This document shows positions 20,659 through 29,216 of a stretch of 64,000 nucleotides of DNA, piece after piece. Positions within the stretch are counted from its first letter, which is position 1. Each line of letters begins with the position of its first letter. The notes under the pieces are model-generated. The model made no database searches, was not told the DNA's origin, and saw nothing but the letters and a program-made list of their open reading frames with translations. The DNA lies in NCBI RefSeq assembly GCF_015477765.1, contig NZ_JADLQQ010000007.1:496001-560000 (forward strand), given 5' to 3'. A program made the translations under genes and the position numbers. Source of the DNA: Nocardia transvalensis (GTDB taxonomy: Bacteria > Actinomycetota > Actinomycetes > Mycobacteriales > Mycobacteriaceae).

Positions 20659-21336
20659 GTGCCGCCATCCGCTCTTCGTGATCGCAAGCGGGAACGTACC
20701 CGCCGAGCCCTGCTCGAGGCCGCCGTCGAACTGTTCGAAACCCGTGGCTACGAGGCGACCACCGTCGCCGATATCGCCGCGGCGGCCGAGGTGGGCACGC
20801 GGACGTTCTTCAACTACTTCGAGAGCAAAGAGGAGTTGCTCTTCCCCGAGCCCGACGACCGGGTGCAGGCCGCCGTGCACGCCATCGCGACCCGCCGCCC
20901 GGACGAACGTCCTGTCGAGGTGCTGCTGCGCGCGCTGCGTGCCGCCGGTGACAATCCCGGCGACCACATCGGCGACGATCTGGCCGCCCGGATCGCGGTC
21001 CTGCGCGCGCAGGTGTCGCGGACGGTGCCCGCGGTGAGCGGCCGCGCCGCCCACGCCCAGCTCGTCGCCCAGCAGGAGATCGCCCGGCAACTGCGGGCCG
21101 CCTTCCCCGACGAACTCGACGACGTCGGCGCGGCCGCCCTGGTCGGTGCCGTCGTCGGAGCCGTGTCCGGAGCGCTGACCGTGCTGTTCTCCGGCCGCCA
21201 CGCCATCGAGGACGGCGAACGGCTGCACCTGAAGATTCGCGAGACCACCTCCCGGGTGTTGGCGCCGTGGCTGGCTGGGCATGCGACCCACTCGACCCGC
21301 CCGATCCGCCACATGACCGCCGAGGTCCGCTGCTGA
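20659..21336 (+). CDS. TetR-family transcriptional regulator
   Basis: About 225 residues from GTG 20659. The N-terminal TetR HTH is classic: RERTRRALLEAAVELFETRGYEATTVADIAAAAEVGTRTFFNYFESKEELLF. The remainder is a helical ligand-binding and dimerisation domain (GAAALVGAVVGAVSGALTVLF near the end). The frame is open back to 20467, but that region is intergenic-like with repeats. It is divergent from tldD and convergent with the TauE/SafE exporter; the target is unknown. Confidence 0.9.
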   Translation: MPPSALRDRKRERTRRALLEAAVELFETRGYEATTVADIAAAAEVGTRTFFNYFESKEELLFPEPDDRVQAAVHAIATRRPDERPVEVLLRALRAAGDNPGDHIGDDLAARIAVLRAQVSRTVPAVSGRAAHAQLVAQQEIARQLRAAFPDELDDVGAAALVGAVVGAVSGALTVLFSGRHAIEDGERLHLKIRETTSRVLAPWLAGHATHSTRPIRHMTAEVRC

Positions 21337-21381
21337 GGGTGCCGATCGCCCGGCCGGTTCCGAGGCCGCCGGGCGTACCGG

Positions 21382-22149
21382 TCAGCCGAACTGCTGCCAG
21401 CCCAGCCGGATCACCATGCCGACCACGACCACCAGCAACACCACGCGCACGAATCCCGCGCCGCGGGCCAGCGCCATCCGCGAGCCGACGATCGCGCCGA
21501 CGATATTGGCCGCGGCCATCGCCAGACCGAGCGACCAGATGACGTGGCCGGTGGCGCCGAGGAAGATCAGCGAGCCCAGATTCGACCCGCAGTTGATCAC
21601 CTTCGCCATCGCCGCCGCACGCACGAATTCGGTGCCCAGCAGGGTGGCGAAGCTGATGATGAGGAAGGTGCCGGTGCCGGGTCCGAGCAGCCCGTCGTAG
21701 GTGCCGATCAGCCCCGCCGCCAGCGCCACCACCAGGATGGTTTTGCGGCGGGTCGGCGGATGGGTGGCCATCGTGATCCCGATCGAGGGCCGCGCGGTCA
21801 CGAAGATCGCGACACCGACCAGCACCACCATCACGATCGGGATGAAGTAGCGGCGGTCGATCAGGCCGACCGCGGCCGAACCGAGTCCGGCGGCGACCGC
21901 GGCGATGAGCGCCGCCGGGAGCAGCAGCCGCCACCGCATCGGCACCTTGCGCGCGAAGGTCACCGTCGCGGCGCTGGTTCCGCAGAATGCGGCGATCTTG
22001 TTGGTGCCCAGGGCGGTCTGCGGCGCGATCGTCGGCGCGACCAGAAACAGGGTCGGCAGAATGATCAGTCCGCCGCCGCCGACCACCGCATCCACCCACC
22101 CGGCCGCGGTGGCCGCCGGTATCAGCACCGCCCAGTCTGCGAACTCCAC
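21382..22149 (-). CDS. TauE/SafE (TSUP) family sulfite/anion exporter
   Basis: About 255 residues, seven to eight predicted membrane helices. TSUP hallmarks: WVDAVVGGGGLIILPTLFLV near the N-terminus and the internal repeat GTYDGLLGPGTGTFLIISFATLLG, plus GTNKIAAFCGTSAATVTFARK. Likely exports or imports small anions such as sulfite, sulfoacetate or related organosulfonates; the substrate cannot be told. GTG 22149 is the preferred start, TTG 22161 is possible, and the long upstream open frame lies antisense over the histidine kinase. It is divergent from the two-component operon. Confidence 0.88.
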   Translation of the reverse strand: MEFADWAVLIPAATAAGWVDAVVGGGGLIILPTLFLVAPTIAPQTALGTNKIAAFCGTSAATVTFARKVPMRWRLLLPAALIAAVAAGLGSAAVGLIDRRYFIPIVMVVLVGVAIFVTARPSIGITMATHPPTRRKTILVVALAAGLIGTYDGLLGPGTGTFLIISFATLLGTEFVRAAAMAKVINCGSNLGSLIFLGATGHVIWSLGLAMAAANIVGAIVGSRMALARGAGFVRVVLLVVVVGMVIRLGWQQFG

Positions 22150-22231
22150 CGGCCGAGACAACCAGACATCCGACGAATCCGGCAAATCGTCGGTGCCGGG
22201 GCGGACGGGCCCGGGCGAATAGGCTGGGCAG

Positions 22232-23416
22232 GTGCGTCGATTCAGTCTCTGGCTCCGCGGCAAACCTCTGGTCGCCGACTCGATACTGGCGGGCGTACTG
22301 GTGATGCTCGACGTGCTGTCGGTGGAGAACGAAGACCACCTGATCGTCACTCTGCTGATGGGCGTGCTGATCCCGCTGCCGCTGGTGTTCCGGCGGGTGT
22401 ATCCGCGCGCGAGTGCGGCGGGGCTGATGGCGCTGTCGCTGACGGCGACCCTGGTCGGCTCCGTCGTCGGCAGGGAGACCGAATACCCGGGGCTGCTGGC
22501 GCTGGGCATCATGCTCTACACGCTGGTCGCCTATGTCGGCCGCCGCGACGGGCTCGTCTACATGGTCGGACTGGTCGCCGACGGCGTGCTGTCGATCGCG
22601 CTGCTGGGTCAGTCCTTCGCCGCGACCGTCACCTTCCTCACCCTGTTCTATGCCCTGTGCTGGACGCTGGCGGAATTCCTCGGCGCCCGCCACGCCTACG
22701 ACCGCGAGGTCGCCGCCCGGCTCGCGGTCGCCGACTACGACCGCGAACGCAGCGCGCACGAGGCGGTGTCGACCGAACGCACCCGCATCGCGCGCGAACT
22801 GCACGATGTGGTCGCCCATGCGGTGAGCGTGATCATCGTGCAGGCCGACGGCGCCAAATATGCGCTGCGCCGCGATCCGGACACCGCCGAGCAGGCCCTG
22901 GCCACCATCGCCGCGACCGGCCGCGAAGCACTGCGCGAACTGCGCCGCACGGTGGCGCTGCTGCGCACCGAACACGCACCCGAACAGCTGCCCCAGCACG
23001 GCACCGCGGGCCTGGCGAAGGTGGTGGAGATGATGCGCAACGCCGGGCTGGCCGTCGAACTGGAGTTGACCGGCGAACTCGACGACGTGGCTCCCGAGGT
23101 CAGCCTGGGTGTGCACCGCATCGTGCAGGAGTCGCTGACCAACACCTTCCGCCATGCCGGGCCCGATCCGAAGGCGTGGGTGCGGGTGCGCCGCCGCGAC
23201 AGCGACGTGCTGGTGGAGGTGATCGACTCCGGCTGGGCCGGAGCGCCGTCCACCGCCACCCCGACCCGCAACGGCATCACCGGCAGCGGCCTGGGCCTGG
23301 TCGGTATGCGCGAGCGCGTCGCCGTGCTCGGCGGGACGCTGGAGGCGGGACGTCGCCCCGAGGGCGGCTGGCGAGTGCGGGCCACGATTCCGCTGGCCCG
23401 CGACGGCGCCGAGTGA
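22232..23416 (+). CDS. NarL-type sensor histidine kinase
   Basis: 394 residues. Residues 1-150 contain four to five membrane helices with little extracellular loop. The HisKA_3 dimerisation motif with the phospho-acceptor His is RIARELHDVVAHAVSVIIVQADGA near residue 190. The HATPase_c domain ends with GITGSGLGLVGMRERVAVLGG (G box). Such intramembrane-sensing kinases often detect envelope stress or antibiotics; the signal is not known here. It is followed 46 bp later by its response regulator on the same strand. Confidence 0.93.
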   Translation: MRRFSLWLRGKPLVADSILAGVLVMLDVLSVENEDHLIVTLLMGVLIPLPLVFRRVYPRASAAGLMALSLTATLVGSVVGRETEYPGLLALGIMLYTLVAYVGRRDGLVYMVGLVADGVLSIALLGQSFAATVTFLTLFYALCWTLAEFLGARHAYDREVAARLAVADYDRERSAHEAVSTERTRIARELHDVVAHAVSVIIVQADGAKYALRRDPDTAEQALATIAATGREALRELRRTVALLRTEHAPEQLPQHGTAGLAKVVEMMRNAGLAVELELTGELDDVAPEVSLGVHRIVQESLTNTFRHAGPDPKAWVRVRRRDSDVLVEVIDSGWAGAPSTATPTRNGITGSGLGLVGMRERVAVLGGTLEAGRRPEGGWRVRATIPLARDGAE

Positions 23417-23462
23417 ACCCGGGGCACGCGAGCGGCCGCGGCCGCCCATTAGATTGAGGGGC

Positions 23463-24122
23463 GTGCCGATCACCGTTCTCGTCGTCGACGATCAGGAATT
23501 GATGCGGGCCGGGCTGAAGATGGTGCTCGGTGCCCACCCCGATATGGAGGTCCTCGGCGAGGCCGACAACGGCGCCGCGGCGGTGCAGCGGGCCCGCGAA
23601 CTGCGGCCCGACGTGGTGCTGATGGATGTGCGGATGCCGGTGGTCGACGGCGTCACCGCGACCGGGCAGATCCTCGAATCCGGCTGCGGCAGCCGAGTTC
23701 TGGTGATGACCACCTTCGATCTGGACGAGCACGCGCTCGGTGCGCTGCGGGCCGGTGCCAGCGGATTCCTGCTCAAGGACACCCCGCCGGAGGATCTGAT
23801 CTCGGCCATTCGCAGCGTCGCCGCGGGGGATGCGGTGGTGTCGCCGAAGGTGACCAAGCGGCTGCTGGATCGGTTGATCGCCGACGATCCGGGCGGGATG
23901 CGGGATCCGGAGGTGCTGGAGGTACTGACCGCGCGCGAACGCGAGGTGCTCGAGCAGATCGCGGCCGGGCGATCCAATGCCGAGATCGCCGCGGAGCTGT
24001 ATCTGTCGGAGGCGACGGTGAAAACGCATGTGGGCCGGGTGCTGACCAAGCTGGGGCTGCGTGACCGCGTGCAGGCGGTGGTGCTGGCCTACGAGACGGG
24101 GCTGGTGCGGCCGGGAACCTGA
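23463..24122 (+). CDS. NarL/LuxR-family response regulator
   Basis: 219 residues from GTG 23463 (VPITVLVVDDQELMRAGLKM); a TTG at 23454 is also possible. The receiver domain has the acidic pair VDDQ and the phospho-acceptor Asp in VVLMDVRMPVVDG, with the conserved Lys in FLLKDTPPEDL. The C-terminal LuxR HTH is complete (LTAREREVLEQIAAGRSNAEIAAELYLSEATVKTHVGRVLTKLGL). It pairs with the preceding kinase. Target genes cannot be read from the sequence. Confidence 0.94.
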   Translation: MPITVLVVDDQELMRAGLKMVLGAHPDMEVLGEADNGAAAVQRARELRPDVVLMDVRMPVVDGVTATGQILESGCGSRVLVMTTFDLDEHALGALRAGASGFLLKDTPPEDLISAIRSVAAGDAVVSPKVTKRLLDRLIADDPGGMRDPEVLEVLTAREREVLEQIAAGRSNAEIAAELYLSEATVKTHVGRVLTKLGLRDRVQAVVLAYETGLVRPGT

Positions 24123-24171
24123 GCGGGGGTTCGCGACGTTGGAAGGGTAGAGAGTCGCCGAAAGGACCGCC

Positions 24172-24654
24172 ATGCCCGCCCTGCTGTTCGCCCTCTACCT
24201 GGTCGTCGAGATCACCGCGCTGGTGGTGGTCGGCCATCTGATCGGTGCCTTGGCGACGATCCTGCTGCTCATCGCCGGTTCCGGCCTGGGCCTGATCCTG
24301 GTCCGGTCGCAGGGCCGCCGCGTGTTCGACCAGTTCCGCCGCGCCGGCCGCGGGGAGATCGCGCCGGGCACCGCCCTGGCCGACGGCGCCCTGGTCGGCA
24401 TGGGCGCGGTCCTGATGTTCGTCCCCGGCCTGGTCACCTCCCTGCTCGGCCTGCTCCTACTGCTCCCCACCCGCGCACTGCTGCGCCCCCTGCTCACCAC
24501 CCTGGCCGCCCGCCGCATCGACCGTCTGTCCATGGCCACCGGCTACCACGGCGTCGTGGTCGACCCCAGCGGGGACGTGGTCGACGGCGTCGTGGTGCAC
24601 CAGTACTACGACGACGGCCAGGGCCCCGCCCGCCGCATGCTCGACGACCGCTGA
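24172..24654 (+). CDS. fxsA: FxsA-family membrane protein
   Basis: 160 residues. The N-terminal 110 residues hold three to four helices with FxsA pattern: LYLVVEITALVVVGHLIG, the AGSGLGLILVRSQGRR loop, GTALADGALVGMGAVLMFVPGLVTSLLGLLLLLP. In E. coli FxsA modulates phage F exclusion; in actinobacteria its role is not known. In mycobacteria fxsA (Rv2053c) lies close to ppm1/lnt and rbpA, and the same neighbourhood is seen here. AGGACCGCC precedes ATG 24172. Confidence 0.93.
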   Translation: MPALLFALYLVVEITALVVVGHLIGALATILLLIAGSGLGLILVRSQGRRVFDQFRRAGRGEIAPGTALADGALVGMGAVLMFVPGLVTSLLGLLLLLPTRALLRPLLTTLAARRIDRLSMATGYHGVVVDPSGDVVDGVVVHQYYDDGQGPARRMLDDR

Positions 24655-24763
24655 CACGGTCCGGTGAGGGGCTCGAACTTCTCGCCGATCATGTCGTGAC
24701 CCCGCGAACAGCGGGCAAGGGCGGCCGTTGGGCAGAGGGCCCGGTGCGGCAGACTTGGGGGTC

Positions 24764-26362
24764 GTGAGTACCCAGTTGCTGGTCGGCGGTCGTATCTACA
24801 GTTCCAGTTCTCCCGACGCTACGGCGATGGCCGTGACCGATGGGATGGTGGTGTGGCTGGGGGCCGATCGGCCGGGGCGGGCGCTGTATGCGGATGCCGA
24901 GATAGTCGAGCTGGACGGGGCGTTCGTGGCGCCGGCGTTCGTGGATCCGCATGTGCACGTCACCTCGCTGGGGTTGCAGTTGACCGGGCTGGATCTGTCG
25001 CGGGTGGGGTCGCTGGCCGAATGCCTCACGGCGGTGCGGGAGTATGCGGCGGCGCATCCGGGTGCCGTGCTGACCGGGGAGGGGTGGGATGAGACGCGCT
25101 GGCCGGAGGGGAGGCCGCCGACGGTGGCCGAGATCGATGCCGCGGCGGGGGCCGGGCGGCTGGTGTATCTGGTTCGGGTGGACGCGCATTCGGCCGTCGC
25201 GTCCTCGGCTCTGCTGGATGCGGTGCCGCAGGTGCGGGCGGCGAGCGGCTATGTGGCCGGTGAACCCGTGCGTGCCGAGGCCCACCATCTGGTGCGGGCG
25301 GCGGCGCTGGACCGGCTCGACCGGGCGCAGCGGGACCGGGCCCGCCGTGCCGCGCTCGACCTCGCCGCCGCCAACGGTGTCGTGGCGGTGCACGAATGCG
25401 CGGGTCCGCAGATCTCGGGGCGCGCCGATCTGACGGAGTTGCTGGACTTCTCGCACGGTGTCGAGGTGCGCGCCTACTGGGGCGAGGCCGTGCGCGGCGC
25501 CGACGAGGCGCGGGAACTGGTGGGGCAGTTGGGCGTCGCCGGGCTGGCGGGCGACCTGTTCGTCGACGGCTCGCTCGGCTCGCACACCGCCTGGCTGCGC
25601 GCGCCCTACGCCGACGGCGACGGCACCGGCGTCGCCTACCTCGATGCCGACGCGATCTCCGCCCATGTGCGCGCCTGCACCGAGGCGGGTGTGCAGGCCG
25701 GATTCCACGCCATCGGCGATGCGGCCATCGAGGCTGTGGTCCAAGGATTTTCGCAGGTGGCCGCCGACGTGGGCGGCCCCGCGCTCGCCGCCCGCGGCCA
25801 CCGCATCGAGCACGCCGAATTCGTCGACGCCGACCAGATCGCGAAACTCGCCGAATACGGCGTCATCGCCAGCGTGCAACCGGGCTTCGACGCGGCCTGG
25901 GGCGGCCCCGACGGCATGTATGCGGCCCGGCTCGGCGCCGACCGCGCCGCGGCCCTGAACCCGTTCTCCGCCTTGGCCTCCGCGGGTGTGGCCCTGGCCA
26001 TCGGCTCGGACGCCCCCGTCACCCCGCTCAGCCCCTGGGAGGCGGTCCGCGCCGCCGCCCACCACCGCACCCCCGGCCACCGGATCTCCCCACGCGCCGC
26101 CTTCGCCGCCGCCACCCGCGGCGCCTGGCGCGCGGGCGGCGTCCGCGACGGCATCACCGGCACCCTCGTTCCCGGCGCCCCCGCCTCCTACGCCGTCTGG
26201 GACGCGACCGACCTGGTCGTCGCCGCCGCCTCCGACTCGGTCCAGCGCTGGTCCACCGACCCCCGCTCCCGCGTCCCGGGCCTTCCGCCCCTCGACCCCG
26301 ACGCCAAACTCCCCACCTGCCTGCGCACCGTCCACCACGGTAGAACCATCTACGAAGCCTGA
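24764..26362 (+). CDS. YtcJ-like metal-dependent amidohydrolase
   Basis: 532 residues from GTG 24764 (VSTQLLVGGRIYSSSSPDAT). Amidohydrolase_3 family: an N-terminal composite beta domain, then a TIM barrel. Metal ligands: DPHVHVTSLG (HxH), HAIGDAAIEAV, RGHRIEHAEFVD (His) and the Asp of AIGSDAPVTPLSPWEAV. It probably cleaves an amide, imide or formamide bond of a small cytosolic substrate, not identifiable here. The adjacent fxsA-lnt-rbpA neighbourhood is conserved in relatives. The C-terminal beta domain closes with GTLVPGAPASYAVWD. Confidence 0.9.
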   Translation: MSTQLLVGGRIYSSSSPDATAMAVTDGMVVWLGADRPGRALYADAEIVELDGAFVAPAFVDPHVHVTSLGLQLTGLDLSRVGSLAECLTAVREYAAAHPGAVLTGEGWDETRWPEGRPPTVAEIDAAAGAGRLVYLVRVDAHSAVASSALLDAVPQVRAASGYVAGEPVRAEAHHLVRAAALDRLDRAQRDRARRAALDLAAANGVVAVHECAGPQISGRADLTELLDFSHGVEVRAYWGEAVRGADEARELVGQLGVAGLAGDLFVDGSLGSHTAWLRAPYADGDGTGVAYLDADAISAHVRACTEAGVQAGFHAIGDAAIEAVVQGFSQVAADVGGPALAARGHRIEHAEFVDADQIAKLAEYGVIASVQPGFDAAWGGPDGMYAARLGADRAAALNPFSALASAGVALAIGSDAPVTPLSPWEAVRAAAHHRTPGHRISPRAAFAAATRGAWRAGGVRDGITGTLVPGAPASYAVWDATDLVVAAASDSVQRWSTDPRSRVPGLPPLDPDAKLPTCLRTVHHGRTIYEA

Positions 26363-26417
26363 GCCTGCGCGACCACGCACCATAGGCATTCGGGTCGCTG
26401 CGAAAGGAGTTGGCGGG

Positions 26418-26936
26418 GTGAGCGATTCGCCTCCGCGGTTGGGGACCTGCGTGGCCGGTCTGGTGTTGCGGGAGTTGACGGTGGCCGACGCGAGCGAGTA
26501 CTACGCCGTGCTGGACCGTAATCGGGAGCATCTGAGCCGGTTCGGGGACTACCAGCAGGAGAAGGCCGCGACGCCCGAGTGGGTGGTCGGGTACTTCAGC
26601 GATCCTCCGGACGGCAATATCCGGTACGGGATCCGATACGGTGAGCAACTCGTCGGTCGAGTCGATCTCAATCCCGTCGACCCGCCGCGCTACGGGATCG
26701 GGTATTGGCTGGACGAGCAGCACACCGGACGCGGATACGCCATGGCCGCCTGCGCCGCCGTGATCGACCATGCGCGCACGCTCGGCGCGACCGAGATCTA
26801 CGCCGGTGTCACCCACGGCAACCACAAGAGCGTGGCGGTCCTCGACCGTCTCGGATTCCGGCCGGTGGCAGAGTTCCCCACTCACGTGCGCTATCGATTG
26901 ACCGTGCGCCGGTCGCAGCCCATCGGCGAGCACTGA
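26418..26936 (+). CDS. GNAT-family (RimJ/RimL-type) N-acetyltransferase
   Basis: 172 residues from GTG 26418, with AAAGGAG eight nt upstream. The RimJ/RimL-like core is GIGYWLDEQHTGRGYAMAACAAVIDHA (acetyl-CoA-binding loop Q/R-x-x-G-x-G/A) and ATEIYAGVTHGNHKSVAVLDRLGF (motif B). The N-terminal half has LVLRELTVADASEYYAVLDRNREHLSRF. It may acetylate a protein N-terminus or a small amine; target unknown. The open frame extends far upstream antisense to nothing but inside the amidohydrolase gene, and is rejected. Confidence 0.9.
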   Translation: MSDSPPRLGTCVAGLVLRELTVADASEYYAVLDRNREHLSRFGDYQQEKAATPEWVVGYFSDPPDGNIRYGIRYGEQLVGRVDLNPVDPPRYGIGYWLDEQHTGRGYAMAACAAVIDHARTLGATEIYAGVTHGNHKSVAVLDRLGFRPVAEFPTHVRYRLTVRRSQPIGEH

Positions 26937-27129
26937 TGCGTCGGCGGTGGTATCCGGTGAACCGTGAGCCCCCTGTCGTCGCCGAGACGGACGCGATCCG
27001 TAGCATCGTGCCCGTGTTGAGTTCGACGCCGTGGGCGGGTGCAGAGATGGTCGCTGCGGCCGAACCGCGTCGCGGGTGTCGAACGAGATTCGCCGCGGAC
27101 GCGTCCGGTGGGGCTGCGGTGAGGCGGCC

Positions 27130-28866
27130 ATGACGGACGGGCAGAAGCAATCGGTGGGTCTCGACGCGTCGGGGGACTCGGGTACCGATCGGGGTGACGC
27201 CACGACGAGGCCGCGCAGGTCGCGTCTCGTCGCAGTGCTGGGTCACCCTGTGGTGGTGCGGACTCTGGGCGCAGTAGCGGCGGGTCTGCTGTTGTTCGCC
27301 AGCTTTCCACCGCGGACATGCTGGTATCTCGCGCCGGTGGGGCTGGCGCTGTTGACCCTCGTGGTCCGCGGGCCGGGACGACTGCGGGGTGGGTTCGGGT
27401 ACGGGTTGCTGGCGGGGCTGGCGTTTTTCGTGCCGTTGCTGCCGTGGACGGGGATCTATGTGGGAGCCGTGCCGTGGCTGGCGTTGTCGGCGGCGTGTGC
27501 GGTGTATGTCGGGTTGTTCGGGATGCTGGCCCGGTTGGTGGGTGCGCTGCCCGGATGGCCGCTGTGGGTCGCGGCGGTGTGGACGCTCACCGAGTGGGGG
27601 CGCTCCAGTTTTCCGTTCGGCGGATTCCCGTGGGGCCGTGTAGCATTCGGGCAGGCCGACGGCTGGTATCTGCCGTTGGCGATGATCGCCGGTGCGCCCG
27701 GGGTGAGCTTCGCGGTGGCGCTGACCGCAACCCTATTGGCCGCCTTGGTGATCCGGCTGCGTTGTGCCATGCCTCTCATTCCCCGGCATGCTCTTGGCCG
27801 GGGGCGGCTCGGAATTATCACTGTCGCAACACTTGTGGTTATCATCCCGAGTACCGGAGTGATCCTCCGGGCCGCGCTGCCCGCCCCGGACGACGGTGAC
27901 CGGCCGATCACGGTCGCCGCGATCCAGGGCAGCGTGCCGCGCCTGGGACTGGACTTCAACGCCCAGCGCCGCGCCGTGCTCGACAATCATGTGCGCCGCA
28001 CCGAGGAACTGGCCCGCGCCGTCGCCGCCGGGCAGGCGACGCAGCCGGATGTGGTGATCTGGCCGGAGAACTCCTCCGATATCGATCCGCTGCGCAACAC
28101 CGACGCCGCCGCCGAGATCACCGCCGCCTCCCGCGACATCCGCGCGCCGATCCTGGTCGGCGCCGTGCTGATCAACGCCGACGACACCACCACCAACTCC
28201 GTGCTGGTCTGGGACGGCACGCAGGTGGGGGAGCGGCACGACAAGAAGATCATCCAGCCCTTCGGCGAATACCTGCCCTTTCGCGGATTCTTCCGGCATT
28301 TCTCGCAATATGCCGACCGCGCAGGCTATTTCGTCCCCGGACACGGCGACGGCGTGGTCCATGTGCGGCCCGCCCGCGGCGGCGCACCGGTGGCGATCGG
28401 CGTGGCCACCTGCTACGAGGTGGCCTTCGACCGTGCCTTCGAGGATGCGCTGCGCGCCGGTGCGCAACTGCTCACCGTGCCCACGAACAACGCCACCTTC
28501 GGCAAGAGCGAGATGACCTTCCAGCAGCTGGCCATGTCGCGCATCCGCGCCGTCGAACACGGCCGCGCCCTGGTGGTGTCGGCGACCACGGGCGTCAGCG
28601 CGATCATCACCGCCGACGGCGCGGTCCAGCAGCAGACCGCACAGTTCGTTCCCGCCGCCCTGGAAGCGACACTCCCGCTGCGCGACACGACGACACTCGC
28701 GACGTGGTGGGGACCCCTGCCGGAACGACTGTTGTGTATGGTGGCCGCAGCCATTGTTGTGATTGCGGCTATCCGGCGGCGAACATCGCCGTCGACCCAC
28801 CCGGCGAGTGAGGGCGCCATCGGCGGCCGGGTGCGGGTCGAGCCGCATGCGAAATCTTCCCGGTAA
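27130..28866 (+). CDS. lnt: Apolipoprotein N-acyltransferase
   Basis: 578 residues from ATG 27130. Transfers the third acyl chain to the N-terminal cysteine of lipoproteins in the cytoplasmic membrane. Residues 1-38 are a charged cytosolic extension, then about seven membrane helices to residue 250, then the nitrilase-fold domain. The catalytic triad is visible: Glu313 (WPENSSD), Lys372 (HDKKIIQPFGEY) and Cys428 (GVATCYEV). A last helix precedes the basic tail. In mycobacteria lnt is joined to or followed by the mannosyltransferase ppm1, which is absent here; instead the NRPS operon follows 350 bp downstream. Confidence 0.94.
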   Translation: MTDGQKQSVGLDASGDSGTDRGDATTRPRRSRLVAVLGHPVVVRTLGAVAAGLLLFASFPPRTCWYLAPVGLALLTLVVRGPGRLRGGFGYGLLAGLAFFVPLLPWTGIYVGAVPWLALSAACAVYVGLFGMLARLVGALPGWPLWVAAVWTLTEWGRSSFPFGGFPWGRVAFGQADGWYLPLAMIAGAPGVSFAVALTATLLAALVIRLRCAMPLIPRHALGRGRLGIITVATLVVIIPSTGVILRAALPAPDDGDRPITVAAIQGSVPRLGLDFNAQRRAVLDNHVRRTEELARAVAAGQATQPDVVIWPENSSDIDPLRNTDAAAEITAASRDIRAPILVGAVLINADDTTTNSVLVWDGTQVGERHDKKIIQPFGEYLPFRGFFRHFSQYADRAGYFVPGHGDGVVHVRPARGGAPVAIGVATCYEVAFDRAFEDALRAGAQLLTVPTNNATFGKSEMTFQQLAMSRIRAVEHGRALVVSATTGVSAIITADGAVQQQTAQFVPAALEATLPLRDTTTLATWWGPLPERLLCMVAAAIVVIAAIRRRTSPSTHPASEGAIGGRVRVEPHAKSSR

Positions 28867-29216
28867 GCGAACATTTCGGACACCCCCGAATCGGTGCGGG
28901 ACGCCCGCGTCGGTCGGCGGAGCCATGTCTTGTTCGCTACAACGTAGCTGACTGTTTGGTCGGTTTTGTAAATTCCCTAGTGGATGCATACTTCGCTGCA
29001 CATTGGACCAAGAAGGCGATGTTTGCACAGATGTAGCTACCTAAAACCGCTCTCCGCCAACGTCGTTCGAAATGAAACAACTCGGGCTCGTTACCGATCC
29101 GGCCGAGTCGATGCTCCGAATCATAGGGCGTGGATCACGTCCTACGGTCGGCGCGTGCGTACCGGCCGTGGCGGTGCTCGGGGAGTTGCGTCAACAGCGG
29201 CAGAACGGAGTGATTG
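28867..29216. promoter_or_regulatory. AT-richer leader region upstream of the NRPS
   Basis: 350 bp without a convincing gene. GC is visibly lower from about 28925 to 29090. GCTACAACGTAGC (28936-28948) is an inverted repeat with a 3-nt spacer, and GTAGCTAC (29033-29040) is a perfect 8-bp palindrome sharing the same half-site, about 90 bp apart. No IdeR/DmdR-type iron box of the TTAGG-CTAACC kind was found by eye. TTGGTC and TAGTGG (about 28955-28982) could be a weak promoter. An open frame starting at ATG 29072 enters the NRPS in another frame and is not credited. Confidence 0.4.

Noticed and set aside
20416..21312. N-terminal extension of the tldD frame
   Set aside because: It lies antisense to tetR and crosses the divergent promoter region; TldD homology starts at 20415.
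22150..22512. N-terminal extension of the TauE/SafE frame
   Set aside because: Antisense to the histidine kinase, Ser/Thr-rich and without helices.
28867..29216. Iron-responsive IdeR/DmdR box for the NRPS
   Set aside because: No TTAGG..CCTAA-type 19-bp palindrome was found in the leader by eye, so iron control is not supported by sequence.
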